Assembly (NCBI RefSeq): GCF_000698555.1
Contig: NZ_JFHE01000012.1
Coordinates: 1 to 64,000 of the forward strand
Source of the DNA: Caballeronia grimmiae
Lineage (GTDB): Bacteria > Pseudomonadota > Gammaproteobacteria > Burkholderiales > Burkholderiaceae
Length of the DNA: 64,000 bases
Direction of reading: 5' to 3'
Below are positions 35,132-44,202 of the stretch, piece after piece. A program made the translations under genes and the position numbers. The notes beneath the pieces are model-generated. The model did no database searches, was not told the DNA's origin, and worked only from the letters and a program-made list of their open reading frames with translations. Each line of letters begins with the position of its first letter. The first letter of the stretch is position 1.

Positions 35132-36166
35132 TCATTCCATGACGATCTGCACTTTCACATCCGTCGGCACGCCGCTCGCCGCTTCCTCGAAGGCCTTGAT
35201 GCCTTCGGCGAAGGGGAACGTGCGCGAGATGAAAGGCTTGACATCCAGCTTGCCGGATGCGATCAACTGGATCGCACGCGGAAAGATATTGGCGTAGCGG
35301 AACACGGATTCGATACGCGCTTCCTTGATCTGCACCGCGACGACATCGAGCGGAACCGGGCGTTGCGGCATGCCGACGAGCACGAGACATCCGCCGGGAC
35401 ACAGCAAGTCGACGATGCCTTCGAACGCCTTTTCGTTACCGCTCGCTTCGAACACGATGTTCGCGCCCCAGCCGTCCGTCAGTTCCGCGATGACGTCCTG
35501 CACGCGCTGCTCGCGAATGTTCACTGCGGTGACGCCCTGCACCGCGCCGATCAGATCGAGCTTTTCCTGCACGAGATCGCAGACGATCGCCCGGCTGCAT
35601 CCGCCCGCGAGCGCGGACAGCGCGCACATCATGCCGATGGTGCCCGCGCCCAGCACGACGGCGACATCGCCCGGCTGAATGGCCGCTTTCTTCGCCGCCT
35701 GCAAGCCGATGGACAGCGGCTCGACGATTGCGCCTTCCGCGAAGCTCACGTTGTCGGGCAGCTTGTAGGTGAACGCGGCCGGATGCACGACGAACGGCGC
35801 GAGGCAGCCATGCACCGGCGGCGTCGCCCAGAAGCGCACTTTCGGATCGAGGTTATACATGCCTTCACGCGATGCACGCGATTGCATGTCCGGCACGCCC
35901 GGCTCCATGCACACGCGGTCGCCCGCTTTCAGATGCGTTACTTCCTCGCCCGTTTCGACGACGGTGCCCGATGCTTCGTGCCCGAGCACCATCGGCTCGT
36001 TGACCACGAATGGCCCAATGCGTCCATGCTGGTAATAGTGAACGTCGCTGCCGCAAATGCCGACCGTATGGATGCGTATCCGCACATCGTGCGGACCCAC
36101 GACCTGCGGCAAGCTGAACGGACGCAAGCTGATGCGCCGTGCTTCTTCGAGAACCAGTGCTTCCAT
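35132..36166 (-). CDS. NAD-dependent polyol (xylitol/sorbitol-type) dehydrogenase
   Basis: 344-residue medium-chain dehydrogenase. Catalytic zinc site: [17 protein letters not shown] and [17 protein letters not shown]. In place of the usual four structural-zinc cysteines it has [18 protein letters not shown], so it lacks the structural zinc, as in some xylitol and sorbitol dehydrogenases. Cofactor motif: [16 protein letters not shown]. Start ATG 36166 follows GAAGGAACGACG; the frame runs further upstream to 36223 but inside the SDR gene. It should oxidise a pentitol or hexitol at C2 to the ketose. Confidence 0.9.
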   Translation of the reverse strand: MEALVLEEARRISLRPFSLPQVVGPHDVRIRIHTVGICGSDVHYYQHGRIGPFVVNEPMVLGHEASGTVVETGEEVTHLKAGDRVCMEPGVPDMQSRASREGMYNLDPKVRFWATPPVHGCLAPFVVHPAAFTYKLPDNVSFAEGAIVEPLSIGLQAAKKAAIQPGDVAVVLGAGTIGMMCALSALAGGCSRAIVCDLVQEKLDLIGAVQGVTAVNIREQRVQDVIAELTDGWGANIVFEASGNEKAFEGIVDLLCPGGCLVLVGMPQRPVPLDVVAVQIKEARIESVFRYANIFPRAIQLIASGKLDVKPFISRTFPFAEGIKAFEEAASGVPTDVKVQIVME

Positions 36167-36200
36167 CGTCGTTCCTTCGCGTTTGAATGAGGAATCCGTA

Positions 36201-36947
36201 TCATCCCGCCTGAAAGCCGCCATCGACTGCGAGGCTCACGCCGCTTACCATGCTCGAATCGTCGCTCAGCAAGTAAGCAATGGTGCGTGCGACCTCGACC
36301 GGCTGCACGAAGCGATTCATCGGGATGCGCGCGAGCATCGGGCCGGATTTCGCGGGATCGCTCCACGCTTTCTCGGCCATGGGCGTCATCGTGACCACAG
36401 GGTTGACCGCGTTCACGCGTATGCCATGTGGACCAAGCTCGACGGCCATCACGCGCGTCATCGCATCGAGCGCGCCCTTCGATGCGCAATACGATGCATG
36501 CAGCGGCAAGCCGACCGCCGCCGATATGCTCGACACGTTGACGATCGCCCCGCCCTTGCCGCGCTCGATCATGCTTTTCGCGCACGCCTGAGCGACGACC
36601 ATCGCGGCGCGCACATTGACGTTCATCGTGAGATCGAAGGCATCGGCGGTGGTGTCGAGAAACGGCTGCAGCTCGACGAGGCCCGCACAATTGACCAGCA
36701 GGTCGACCGGCTGCGCGGCGCGGGCGGCTTCGCGTGCGGCGCCGGCATCGGCGAGATCGACTGCGATCGTCTCGCAGCCCGTTTCGTTCGCCAGCATGGC
36801 GAGATCGTCCGCGCTGCGGCTCAATGCGATGACACGCGCGCCTCGTTCGATCAGCAGATGCACCGTCGCATGACCGATGCCCTTGCCCGCACCCGTTACA
36901 AGCACGGTCTTGCCTTCGAATGCACGATTCCGGTCGATAGTGGTCAT
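36201..36947 (-). CDS. SDR-family polyol/ketose reductase (L-xylulose reductase-like)
   Basis: 248-residue short-chain dehydrogenase. Cofactor motif [24 protein letters not shown], the catalytic Ser in [10 protein letters not shown] and Tyr-x3-Lys in [11 protein letters not shown]-terminal [11 protein letters not shown]. The [12 protein letters not shown] region resembles dicarbonyl/L-xylulose reductases, which interconvert L-xylulose and xylitol with NADP(H). Seven bases separate ATG 36947 from the SorC stop. In the operon it could feed the zinc dehydrogenases or act on a different polyol. Confidence 0.88.
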   Translation of the reverse strand: MTTIDRNRAFEGKTVLVTGAGKGIGHATVHLLIERGARVIALSRSADDLAMLANETGCETIAVDLADAGAAREAARAAQPVDLLVNCAGLVELQPFLDTTADAFDLTMNVNVRAAMVVAQACAKSMIERGKGGAIVNVSSISAAVGLPLHASYCASKGALDAMTRVMAVELGPHGIRVNAVNPVVTMTPMAEKAWSDPAKSGPMLARIPMNRFVQPVEVARTIAYLLSDDSSMVSGVSLAVDGGFQAG

Positions 36948-36954
36948 GTCTCGA

Positions 36955-37935
36955 TCAAGGCTCTTCACATAGGCGTCGGGCGGTGTCTTCATCGGTGACG
37001 AGCACCGACGGATAGCGGCCCCGCAACGCGGCACGTGTCACATGAAACTTCTTCGGTCCGCCGCTCACGAGTATCACGCGACGTATCTTGCGCAAATCTT
37101 CGAGCGTGATCGCGACCGTGCGTCGATTCAACGGATGATCGATCAGTTCGCCGTCTTCATCCATGAAATGTCCGAGCATGTCGCCCACCGCGCCCGCCTT
37201 TTCTAGCGTGCGCAATTGCTCGGGATTGTCGATGCCATACGTCACGACGAGCGATTCCGTCAGGTCGCCGCACGTCAGCAACGCAAGATCCGCATTGCGC
37301 GCAAGCTCGTAGGTTTCGCGCACCGTCCCTTCCTGCAGGATCACATCGCGCGCTTTCTGGCTGCTGACGTAGATCGGCGCGGCGAAGATATAACCATCGG
37401 CGCGGCAGATGTTCGCAAAGTCCGACACCAGATCGAACGTATTGATGCTCGGGCAATGCGACAGGCCGCCTTGCAGCGATACAGCCGACACCGCGCCATA
37501 CGAGCGCTGCGGCATCGCACGCAGCACCGCGCGTATCGTGCGGCCCCAGCCGAGCCCGATGGTCAGTCCCGCGACGATCTGCTTCGCGAAGTAACTCGCC
37601 GCTCCTATGCCGAGCGCGGCGTTGTTCGCTTCGGTGTTCGCGCCGCTCGGCACGACCACCGCGCTTTCCAGCCCGAAGCGCCTGACCAGCGCTTCTTCGA
37701 GCGCCACGCATGGCGCGATCTTGCTGTTGATGGTGATCTGCACGAGGCCCGATTCGCGGCTCGCGGCCAGCAGCCGGTTCACTCGCACGCGATTGCTGCC
37801 GATGCGCTGGGCGATCTCCTGCTGCGTCAGATTGCCGACGTAGTAATGCCACGCGACGCGGGCCTGCAACTCCTCTTCCGAGTCGATCGATTCGTCCGTT
37901 ACCGCGATGGCAATCGGCGGGGCTGTCTTGCTCAT
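36955..37935 (-). CDS. SorC/DeoR-type sugar-binding transcriptional regulator
   Basis: 326-residue regulator. The HTH lies near 25-65 (ARVAWHYYVGNLTQQEIAQR then IGSNRVRVNRLLAASRESGL), and the rest is the SorC sugar-binding domain (ALGIGAASYFAKQIVAGLTI then GLGWGRTI; late VILVSGGPKKFHVTRAALRG). These sense a phosphorylated or free sugar. It is encoded inside the operon it probably controls, and the inverted repeats in the operon promoter (41306-41330) are the likely target. Confidence 0.92.
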   Translation of the reverse strand: MSKTAPPIAIAVTDESIDSEEELQARVAWHYYVGNLTQQEIAQRIGSNRVRVNRLLAASRESGLVQITINSKIAPCVALEEALVRRFGLESAVVVPSGANTEANNAALGIGAASYFAKQIVAGLTIGLGWGRTIRAVLRAMPQRSYGAVSAVSLQGGLSHCPSINTFDLVSDFANICRADGYIFAAPIYVSSQKARDVILQEGTVRETYELARNADLALLTCGDLTESLVVTYGIDNPEQLRTLEKAGAVGDMLGHFMDEDGELIDHPLNRRTVAITLEDLRKIRRVILVSGGPKKFHVTRAALRGRYPSVLVTDEDTARRLCEEP

Positions 37936-37971
37936 GTTCTCTGTGTAGTCGCAATGAAGGGCTGCGCGAGT

Positions 37972-38853
37972 CTACTTCACCGCGCCCATCGTGAGCCCTT
38001 GTACGAGCCGGCCCGATACGAGCAGCGCGAAGACCACCATCGGCAAGACGATCAGCGTGCCGGTCGCCATGATTTCGCCCCAGGGCAATTCATAGCCGCT
38101 CATGTAACTCGTCGCGGCAACGGGCGATGTGATGGCCTCCGTGCGTGTCAGCACGAGCGCATAGAGCAGATCGTTCCACGAGAAGATGAACGCGAAGATC
38201 GCGGACACGACGATGCCCGGCATCGCCAGCGGCAAGTTGATGCGCCAGAACACGCGCCACGGCGATGCGCCGTCGAGCCGCGCGGCTTCGTCCAGTTCGA
38301 CGGGTATGTTACGGAACTGATCGGTGCATATCCACACGACGATCGGCAGCGAGAACGTCAGGTACAGCAGGATCAGCACGATATGCGTATCGACGATATC
38401 GAGCTTCGTCGCGATCAGAAAGAACGGCACCGCGAGCACGACCGGACTCACCATGCGGTTCGAGATGAACCAGAACCACAGGTCTTCCTTGCCCCGGAAC
38501 TCGTAGCGTGCGAGTGCGTACGCGGCGGGCGTGCCGAGCAGGATGGCAAGCACGGTCGTCGAACTCGCGATGATGAGCGAATTGAGCAGGCTGCCCGCCA
38601 CGTCATGTTCGAAGAGCGCGGCCGAATAGTGATGGAACGTCGGACTGAAGAGCCATTTCGGCGGATAGGCGAGCGCGTCGGACTGGCTCTTGAGGCTCGT
38701 CGTGACCATCCAGTAGAACGGAAACACCGACGAGAGAAACACGATCAGCAGGCCAATGAAATGCCATACGGTCGCGCGCCTGCGTGCTGCGCGCGCACGC
38801 TTGCCGCGTTGAGCGACGCCGCCGTTCGCGGCTTGATTAGCAGTGGTGCTCAC
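37972..38853 (-). CDS. Polyol/sugar ABC transporter permease (MalG-like)
   Basis: 293-residue inner-membrane permease with six helices and the EAA loop [20 protein letters not shown], then [11 protein letters not shown] 38853 is preceded by GGGAGGCCGC and overlaps the previous stop by four bases (GTGA), so it is coupled to the first permease. The frame remains open upstream but there overlaps that gene and lacks permease features. Pairs with the MalF-like permease, the binding protein and the UgpC-type ATPase. Confidence 0.92.
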   Translation of the reverse strand: MSTTANQAANGGVAQRGKRARAARRRATVWHFIGLLIVFLSSVFPFYWMVTTSLKSQSDALAYPPKWLFSPTFHHYSAALFEHDVAGSLLNSLIIASSTTVLAILLGTPAAYALARYEFRGKEDLWFWFISNRMVSPVVLAVPFFLIATKLDIVDTHIVLILLYLTFSLPIVVWICTDQFRNIPVELDEAARLDGASPWRVFWRINLPLAMPGIVVSAIFAFIFSWNDLLYALVLTRTEAITSPVAATSYMSGYELPWGEIMATGTLIVLPMVVFALLVSGRLVQGLTMGAVK

Positions 38854-39791
38854 GCGGCCTCCCGATAAACGAAGCGAATGTACAGTCGCGACAACACGAT
38901 GGTCAGGATCAGCAGGATGATCGCTTGCGCCGATGCCATGCCCTGATCGAAGAGCCGGAAGCCGACGCGCTGGATATAGACACTGATGAACTCGGTCGCG
39001 GCGCCAGGGCCGCCGCGCGTCATCGTGAAGACGGCGTCGAACATCTTGAGCATGTCGGCGGAGCGGAGAATCAGGATCGCGGTCAGGCCCGGCAGCAGAT
39101 AAGGCCGCTGCAAGTGCCACAAGATCATGCTCCACTTCGGCGTTTCGAGCCGCGCGGCTTCTTCGGCTTCCTTGGGCACCATGGAAAGACCGGCAAGCAT
39201 GATGAGCGCGCAGAACGGCGTCCATTGCCAGATATCCATGATCATCACGGACACGAACGCCAGCGTGGGATCGGCAAGCCAGTCTTGCGGCGGGATGCCG
39301 AAAAGACCGGTCAGATAGTTCGCCACGCCGAACTGGCGATTGAAGATCAGCCGGCCGATCAGACCGACGACCGCATAAGTCGTGGCCATCGGAATGACGA
39401 GGCTCACGCGTGCGGCGGCACGCATGAACCGCAAGTCCATGCGATGCAGCATCAACGCGGCAAACAGACCGAGCGCGATTTCGATCGGCAGCGTAAGGCA
39501 CAGGAACAGCGCGGTGCGGCCGAGCGCGCCCCAGAACGAGGGATCGGACAGCGTCGCGATGTAATTATCGACGCCGACGAACGGCGTGCCCGATGCGAGA
39601 TCGGCCAGCTTGTATTGATGGAACGAGTTATAGAGCGCAAGCAGCAGCGGATAGATGCCGATGACCGCCAGCGCGAAGATCGCAGGAAACAGGAACCAGA
39701 AGGCCGGCGAGCGCGGCAGTATGCCGAAGCGGCGCGCGTGCTTGCGCGGCCTCCTTGGCTGTGTCGCGGATGCTACGGTGCCGTTCGCCAT
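38850..39791 (-). CDS. Polyol/sugar ABC transporter permease (MalF/UgpA-like)
   Basis: 313-residue inner-membrane permease with about six helices: [20 protein letters not shown] near the start, and an EAA loop [20 protein letters not shown] followed by LQRPYLLPG. Second gene of the operon, 41 bp after the binding protein gene. ATG 39791 has CCGGAGG before it. Confidence 0.92.
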   Translation of the reverse strand: MANGTVASATQPRRPRKHARRFGILPRSPAFWFLFPAIFALAVIGIYPLLLALYNSFHQYKLADLASGTPFVGVDNYIATLSDPSFWGALGRTALFLCLTLPIEIALGLFAALMLHRMDLRFMRAAARVSLVIPMATTYAVVGLIGRLIFNRQFGVANYLTGLFGIPPQDWLADPTLAFVSVMIMDIWQWTPFCALIMLAGLSMVPKEAEEAARLETPKWSMILWHLQRPYLLPGLTAILILRSADMLKMFDAVFTMTRGGPGAATEFISVYIQRVGFRLFDQGMASAQAIILLILTIVLSRLYIRFVYREAA

Positions 39792-39832
39792 TGAATCGCC
39801 TCCGGTTCCTTAGATGACTGCGTTCTTCTCGC

Positions 39833-41203
39833 TTACTTCAGCAATGGCTTCTTGCCGTCGTAATAGCCTGCTTTCTTCAGGATGTCCTCGGTTTTCTGGC
39901 CGATGGTCTGCGCGCCCTCTTTGACCGTGACCTGACCGAGCATCATCTTGCTGCCCCATTCGCCGATGACTTCGGACACCGCAGGCCATTCAGGGAAGCG
40001 CGGACGATAATCCGGCACGCCGCCCTGCCACGACTCGACCATTGGCTTCACGAACGGATACTTGTCCTGCACGGCCGCATCCTTGTACACCGCCGTACGC
40101 GCCGGCACGCCGCCCGCTTCGAGATACGGCTTGGCCATCGCTTCGGAGGTGATCCACTGAATGAAGAGCCACGACGCGGCCTGCTTCTTAGCATTCGACT
40201 TCGCGTTGACCGCAAGCGAGAAGCCGCCGAGCGCGGGCTTGAGCCCCGCTGCGCCCCTCGGTTCGGTGGTGATCGCAAGACAGTTGCCGATCTTCGACTT
40301 GCTCGGGTCGGTGAGGGTCGGGTAGAACGCGGACCATTCGGTGATCATCGCGACCTGGCCTTGCGCGAGCGCGTTCACCGCTTCGGCGTGATCGAAGTCG
40401 ACGATGCCCGGCGGCATGTACTTCATCAGCTTCTGCCGATATTCGAGTCCCGCCTGCGATTGCGGCGACATGAGGTTCGACTTGAACTTCGCATCGAGCA
40501 GCGAGCCGCCGTTGGGCCACAGCACGCGCATGAAGCTGTCCGCCGATTGCGTTTCGCCGCGCCGCGACTGAAGCGCGAATGCGAACTTGTCGCCCTTCGT
40601 GAGCTTCGGCGCATACGTGTTGAGCAGTTCGTCCCACGTCTTCGGGGGCGCGTCGAAACCCGCGTCCTTCAACATGCACTTGTTGTAGAACATGAGGCCC
40701 GAGTAATTATCGAACGGCAGGCCATACGTGACCTTGTCCCATGTGCCGAACGAATCGAGCAGGATCGGGAAGAAGCCCTGCAAATTCAGACTCGGGTCCG
40801 CGAGCTTGGGATCGTCGGTGAACTTCTTGATTGGCACGAGCCACTTGTTGCTCGCGAATTCGCCGATCCACACGACGTCGACGAGCACGATGTCCTGGTC
40901 CCCGCCGCCGACGAAGTTGAGCACTTCCTTCTCGCGGGTGTTCTCGTAGGGAATGACTTCCCAGCGCACCTTGATGCCCGTCTCTTTCTCGAACTGAGGA
41001 ATCAGGGTTTGTGCGGCCTTGTATCCGGGGCGATCGAGAAATATAGCCTTGATGGTGGTGCCAGAGTACGGCTGCGCCGCTTCCTTGAGCGTCCAGGCTT
41101 GCGCACCGGATGCAGTGAACGCCGCGCTTGCCGCTAACAGCGCGACTGCCGCGATGTGCTTCAACGGACGGGACTGTATGCCCTGCGTGATGCGCTTTTT
41201 CAT
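39833..41203 (-). CDS. Extracellular polyol/sugar-binding protein of ABC transporter (family 1)
   Basis: 456-residue periplasmic binding protein with a cleavable signal ([20 protein letters not shown], then QA). Family motifs: [40 protein letters not shown], and [20 protein letters not shown]. Related proteins bind mannitol, sorbitol, arabitol or other polyols. Start: ATG 41203 with AAGGAGACAAGGC. First gene of the polyol operon, directly behind the SorC-type promoter. Polyol specificity is inferred from the dehydrogenases encoded downstream. Confidence 0.92.
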   Translation of the reverse strand: MKKRITQGIQSRPLKHIAAVALLAASAAFTASGAQAWTLKEAAQPYSGTTIKAIFLDRPGYKAAQTLIPQFEKETGIKVRWEVIPYENTREKEVLNFVGGGDQDIVLVDVVWIGEFASNKWLVPIKKFTDDPKLADPSLNLQGFFPILLDSFGTWDKVTYGLPFDNYSGLMFYNKCMLKDAGFDAPPKTWDELLNTYAPKLTKGDKFAFALQSRRGETQSADSFMRVLWPNGGSLLDAKFKSNLMSPQSQAGLEYRQKLMKYMPPGIVDFDHAEAVNALAQGQVAMITEWSAFYPTLTDPSKSKIGNCLAITTEPRGAAGLKPALGGFSLAVNAKSNAKKQAASWLFIQWITSEAMAKPYLEAGGVPARTAVYKDAAVQDKYPFVKPMVESWQGGVPDYRPRFPEWPAVSEVIGEWGSKMMLGQVTVKEGAQTIGQKTEDILKKAGYYDGKKPLLK

Positions 41204-41305
41204 GCCTTGTCTCCTTTCTGTTTTCTCGAGCGGATACGTTCGTGTCGTGCGTCCTTCCCTGCGCAGCGGAGCGAAAAAGCACGGTAGGGAGCCGTGTCGT
41301 TTCAC

Positions 41306-41355
41306 TTGTAATTTCGGTTTTACAATTGTATATTTGGGCCCGAACAGGTTGTCAA
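41306..41355 (-). promoter_or_regulatory. Promoter and SorC-type operator of the polyol operon
   Basis: On the minus strand: -35 TTGACA (41355-41350), 17-base spacer, -10 TATACA (41332-41327). Overlapping and just downstream are inverted half-sites TTGTAA (41306-41311), TTACAA (41320-41325) and TTGTA (41326-41330), including the palindrome TACAATTGTA. A regulator bound here would cover the -10 region. The SorC protein encoded in the operon is the obvious candidate. Confidence 0.75.
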
Positions 41356-41441
41356 GAACAATGTGAGTCAAGGCATTCGATGCTGCACTGCGATACTTCC
41401 TACACAGTGCGGCGATGAAACCGGCTTAGATGGAGACACGC

Positions 41442-42563
41442 ATGAGCGCAGTCCATTTGCAGCAGATTCGCAAGGCCTTTGCGGGCACCGAAGTGTTGAA
41501 GGGCGTCGATATCGAAGTGGCCGACCGCGAGTTCATGGTCTTCGTCGGGCCATCGGGATGCGGCAAGTCCACTCTGCTTCGCAGCATTGCCGGACTCGAG
41601 CAGTCTGATTCGGGACAAGTGCTGATCGGCGGCGAAGACGTGACGGATCTCGAGCCTTCGCAACGCGGCGTCGCGATGGTGTTCCAGTCGTATGCGCTCT
41701 ATCCGCACATGTCGGTGTACGAGAACATCGCGTTCGGCCTGCGCATGCTGAAGTTGCCCGAAGCGCAGATCAAGGAGCGCGTCAATCGCGCGGCGGAGAT
41801 ACTGCAGATCGGCCAATTGCTCGAAAGGCGTCCTCGCGCGCTGTCGGGCGGGCAGCGGCAACGCGTGGCCATCGGGCGATCAATCGTTCGGGAACCGAAG
41901 GTCTTCCTGTTCGACGAACCGCTATCCAATCTCGATGCAGCGTTGCGCGTGCAGATGCGTCTCGAGCTCATCAAGCTGCACAAGCAGCTCAACGCGACGA
42001 TGATTTACGTCACGCACGATCAGACCGAAGCCATGACCATGGCCGACCGCATCGTCGTGTTGAATCATGGGCGTGTGGAGCAGATCGGTTCGCCGCTGGA
42101 ATTGTATCGGACGCCTCATAATCGTTTCGTCGCGGGCTTTATCGGCTCGCCAAAGATGAACTTCATCGATGTCCGCGTGCTGCGTGTCGATGCCACGGGC
42201 GTGACCATTGAACTGCCCGGAGGCGAACCGTTGACGCTGCCGTTTGCTGCGGCGTCGATCAAGCCGGGAGAAAGCCTTACGCTCGGAATACGCCCTGAGC
42301 ATTTCATCGAGTCGGGCAGCGGGGATATCGACAGCGGTCTGACTGGCGAGGTCATGGTCATCGAGCATCTGGGCGGAGAAACGCTTCTGCATATCCGCTT
42401 GCCGAACGATCTCGTGATCAACGTGAAGGGTTCGGGGGAGTCGACGGCGGTCGATGGTCAACGGCTGAACGTCGGGTTCAGCATCCGGCACGTGCACTTG
42501 TTCCGCGAAGATGGCAGCGCGCTCGAAAGGATGCGGCCGGTCGCGGAGGCGGCTATCGTCTGA
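41442..42563 (+). CDS. ugpC: ABC transporter ATPase, UgpC/MalK family
   Basis: 373-residue ATPase energising the polyol permeases. Walker A GPSGCGKST, Q-loop MVFQSYALYPHM, signature LSGGQRQRVAIGRS, Walker B FLFDEPLSNLD, H-loop YVTHDQTEAMT, then a C-terminal TOBE regulatory domain (IKPGESLTLGIRPEHF). An in-frame ATG lies at 41430, but ATG 41442 has GGAG at the right distance. It is encoded divergently from the other transporter genes, sharing the intergenic operator region, so both directions may be controlled together. Confidence 0.93.
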   Translation: MSAVHLQQIRKAFAGTEVLKGVDIEVADREFMVFVGPSGCGKSTLLRSIAGLEQSDSGQVLIGGEDVTDLEPSQRGVAMVFQSYALYPHMSVYENIAFGLRMLKLPEAQIKERVNRAAEILQIGQLLERRPRALSGGQRQRVAIGRSIVREPKVFLFDEPLSNLDAALRVQMRLELIKLHKQLNATMIYVTHDQTEAMTMADRIVVLNHGRVEQIGSPLELYRTPHNRFVAGFIGSPKMNFIDVRVLRVDATGVTIELPGGEPLTLPFAAASIKPGESLTLGIRPEHFIESGSGDIDSGLTGEVMVIEHLGGETLLHIRLPNDLVINVKGSGESTAVDGQRLNVGFSIRHVHLFREDGSALERMRPVAEAAIV

Positions 42564-42855
42564 CCGAAAGGGCGGGCGACGCATTAGTCCGTATTACAAA
42601 ACATCGCAGAAACTGCAGCGTTTGCTACAAACGGTGTTTCGTACGATCGTTCGCCGGAGCCGTCAGTGTTACCGGCGACGACGCCTAATGCTCCCACCTT
42701 TACGCTCGGCGGCGGTTGCTCGTTACGCAACAATGCCCTGCAATCATGCATGCCTAAGGGTTTTCCCCCGACCAATGGCGCTTTTGCCCGATCAATGCTG
42801 AAACGGGCATGAGTCATGCAATTAAGCGCCTGATCCAATCAACGGGCGGCACAGC

Positions 42856-43713
42856 ATGGACGCAACAACACTTCGCTCGCGGCTTTCGAACGCCGCACCG
42901 GCTACCGGTCACGCGCTGAAGTGCCGGGTGCTTCAGGGTTTGAGAACCGGTGAGTTTTGCGTCGCGTATCAGGGCATCTACCGGGTCGATAACAGCGAGC
43001 TCGCGCAGATGGAAGCGCTCATCCGTTGGCGTCATCCGGAGTTCGGCGTGTTGTTGCCAGGAAGTTTCTATGAGGTGCTCGAAGATGAAGAAGTCATCGT
43101 CGAGTTGACGGACTTCGTGATGAACACCGTATCGCGCGATATCGCGGCGCTGCAGGCGAAGGGCGTGTGTTATCCGGTGGCCATCAACGTCCCGCCTTCG
43201 CTTGCATCGTTAGATGAGTTCAGCGATCGGCTTCAAACCGTTTGCGATGCGCATGGCATTCCGCCTGACCTGATCGAAATCGAACTCTCGGAGAGCCAGG
43301 ATCTTGCTCGCTTCCCTTGCATGTCGAGGGTGGTGCAACGGCTGCGCGATTGTGGCGTGAACGTGGCGATGGACGATTTCGGCACGGGCTTCGCCTGTCT
43401 TGCGGCGCTTGGGCCGATCGACTTTGGGACCGTGAAGATCGCGAAGGAACTGCTGTTGGAAGCGCCGCGTTGTCCGAACGCACGAACAGTGTTTTCGTCG
43501 GTGCTTGCCTTGCTGACGCGGCTCAACGTCAAGATTGTCGTCGAGGGTGTAGAGACACTCGCGCAGGCGCAGTGGCTCGGGCAATGGCCGCATGTGCTTG
43601 CGCAGGGCTTCTATCTTGCCCGGCCTGTGTTCGGGATGGACAACGTTCCGGGCGTGCAAGCATCGATGCCTCGTAGCGTCGTGACGGAGGTCCGGTTTGC
43701 GAACGCGGCTTGA
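42856..43713 (+). CDS. Stand-alone EAL-domain phosphodiesterase-like protein
   Basis: 285-residue soluble protein consisting mainly of an EAL domain. Motifs: MEALIRWRHPEFG, AINVPPSLA, EIELSES, MDDFGTGFACL, KIAKELL and VVEGVETLAQAQWL. The key acidic residues and the lysine are present, but several motifs deviate from consensus (ELSES for EITES; VKIAKE for LKIDR). It may therefore be a weak cyclic-di-GMP phosphodiesterase or only a binding protein. No sensor domain is seen. It is isolated between the polyol ATPase gene and a small secreted-protein gene, with a GGGCGG element before ATG 42856. Confidence 0.9.
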   Translation: MDATTLRSRLSNAAPATGHALKCRVLQGLRTGEFCVAYQGIYRVDNSELAQMEALIRWRHPEFGVLLPGSFYEVLEDEEVIVELTDFVMNTVSRDIAALQAKGVCYPVAINVPPSLASLDEFSDRLQTVCDAHGIPPDLIEIELSESQDLARFPCMSRVVQRLRDCGVNVAMDDFGTGFACLAALGPIDFGTVKIAKELLLEAPRCPNARTVFSSVLALLTRLNVKIVVEGVETLAQAQWLGQWPHVLAQGFYLARPVFGMDNVPGVQASMPRSVVTEVRFANAA

Positions 43714-43766
43714 TGACGGCTTCGTGCGATGCGCTCACGGAAGGCGCATCGCGCGTTAGGCTTTGA

Positions 43767-44063
43767 TCATGGAGCCGATGCCGGCGCGGGCTGGCCGGCC
43801 TTTTGCGCGTTGATGCGCTGCTGGGCGTTTTGCAGGTTGCGCGGATAGTCGGTCTGTTGGCCGGACGGGTTGTAGCCGTTCTTTTCGAGTTCGCTCAATT
43901 CGGCATTCTTCTTGGCTCGTGCAGCTTTGCGTTCGGCCTTCTTGATCTGCTTCGGCGTTGAGGCGGCGGAGTCTTGAGCGTGCGCGGGTGTCGCCGGTAC
44001 GGTGATGAGCGCGGTCACCGACAAGGCGATGACAGCGAGCGGTGCAGTGCGGAAGGTGGGCAT
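43767..44063 (-). CDS. Small exported DUF4148-like protein
   Basis: 98-residue protein. The signal peptide (VIALSVTALITVPATPAHAQ) is cleaved near AHA. The mature part is Lys/Ala-rich and helical (KKAERKAARAKKNAELSELE) and ends NGYNPSGQQTDYPRNLQNAQ plus a Pro/Ala tail. This resembles the DUF4148 proteins that are numerous in Burkholderia; their function is unknown. ATG 44063 with CGGAG before it is preferred over the upstream ATG at 44105. Confidence 0.78.
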   Translation of the reverse strand: MPTFRTAPLAVIALSVTALITVPATPAHAQDSAASTPKQIKKAERKAARAKKNAELSELEKNGYNPSGQQTDYPRNLQNAQQRINAQKAGQPAPASAP

Positions 44064-44202
44064 GTGGGGGCTCCGAAGACGTGGCAGTTGCGGATGCCAG
44101 AGCAAAAAATGATCCCATGCCCAACGAGTCGACTCGCCGTTATGCAGGCCGCGTGCGGCCCATCATATTGAGTCCGCGTCCGGCACCGTGCGGCATCTCC
44201 GC

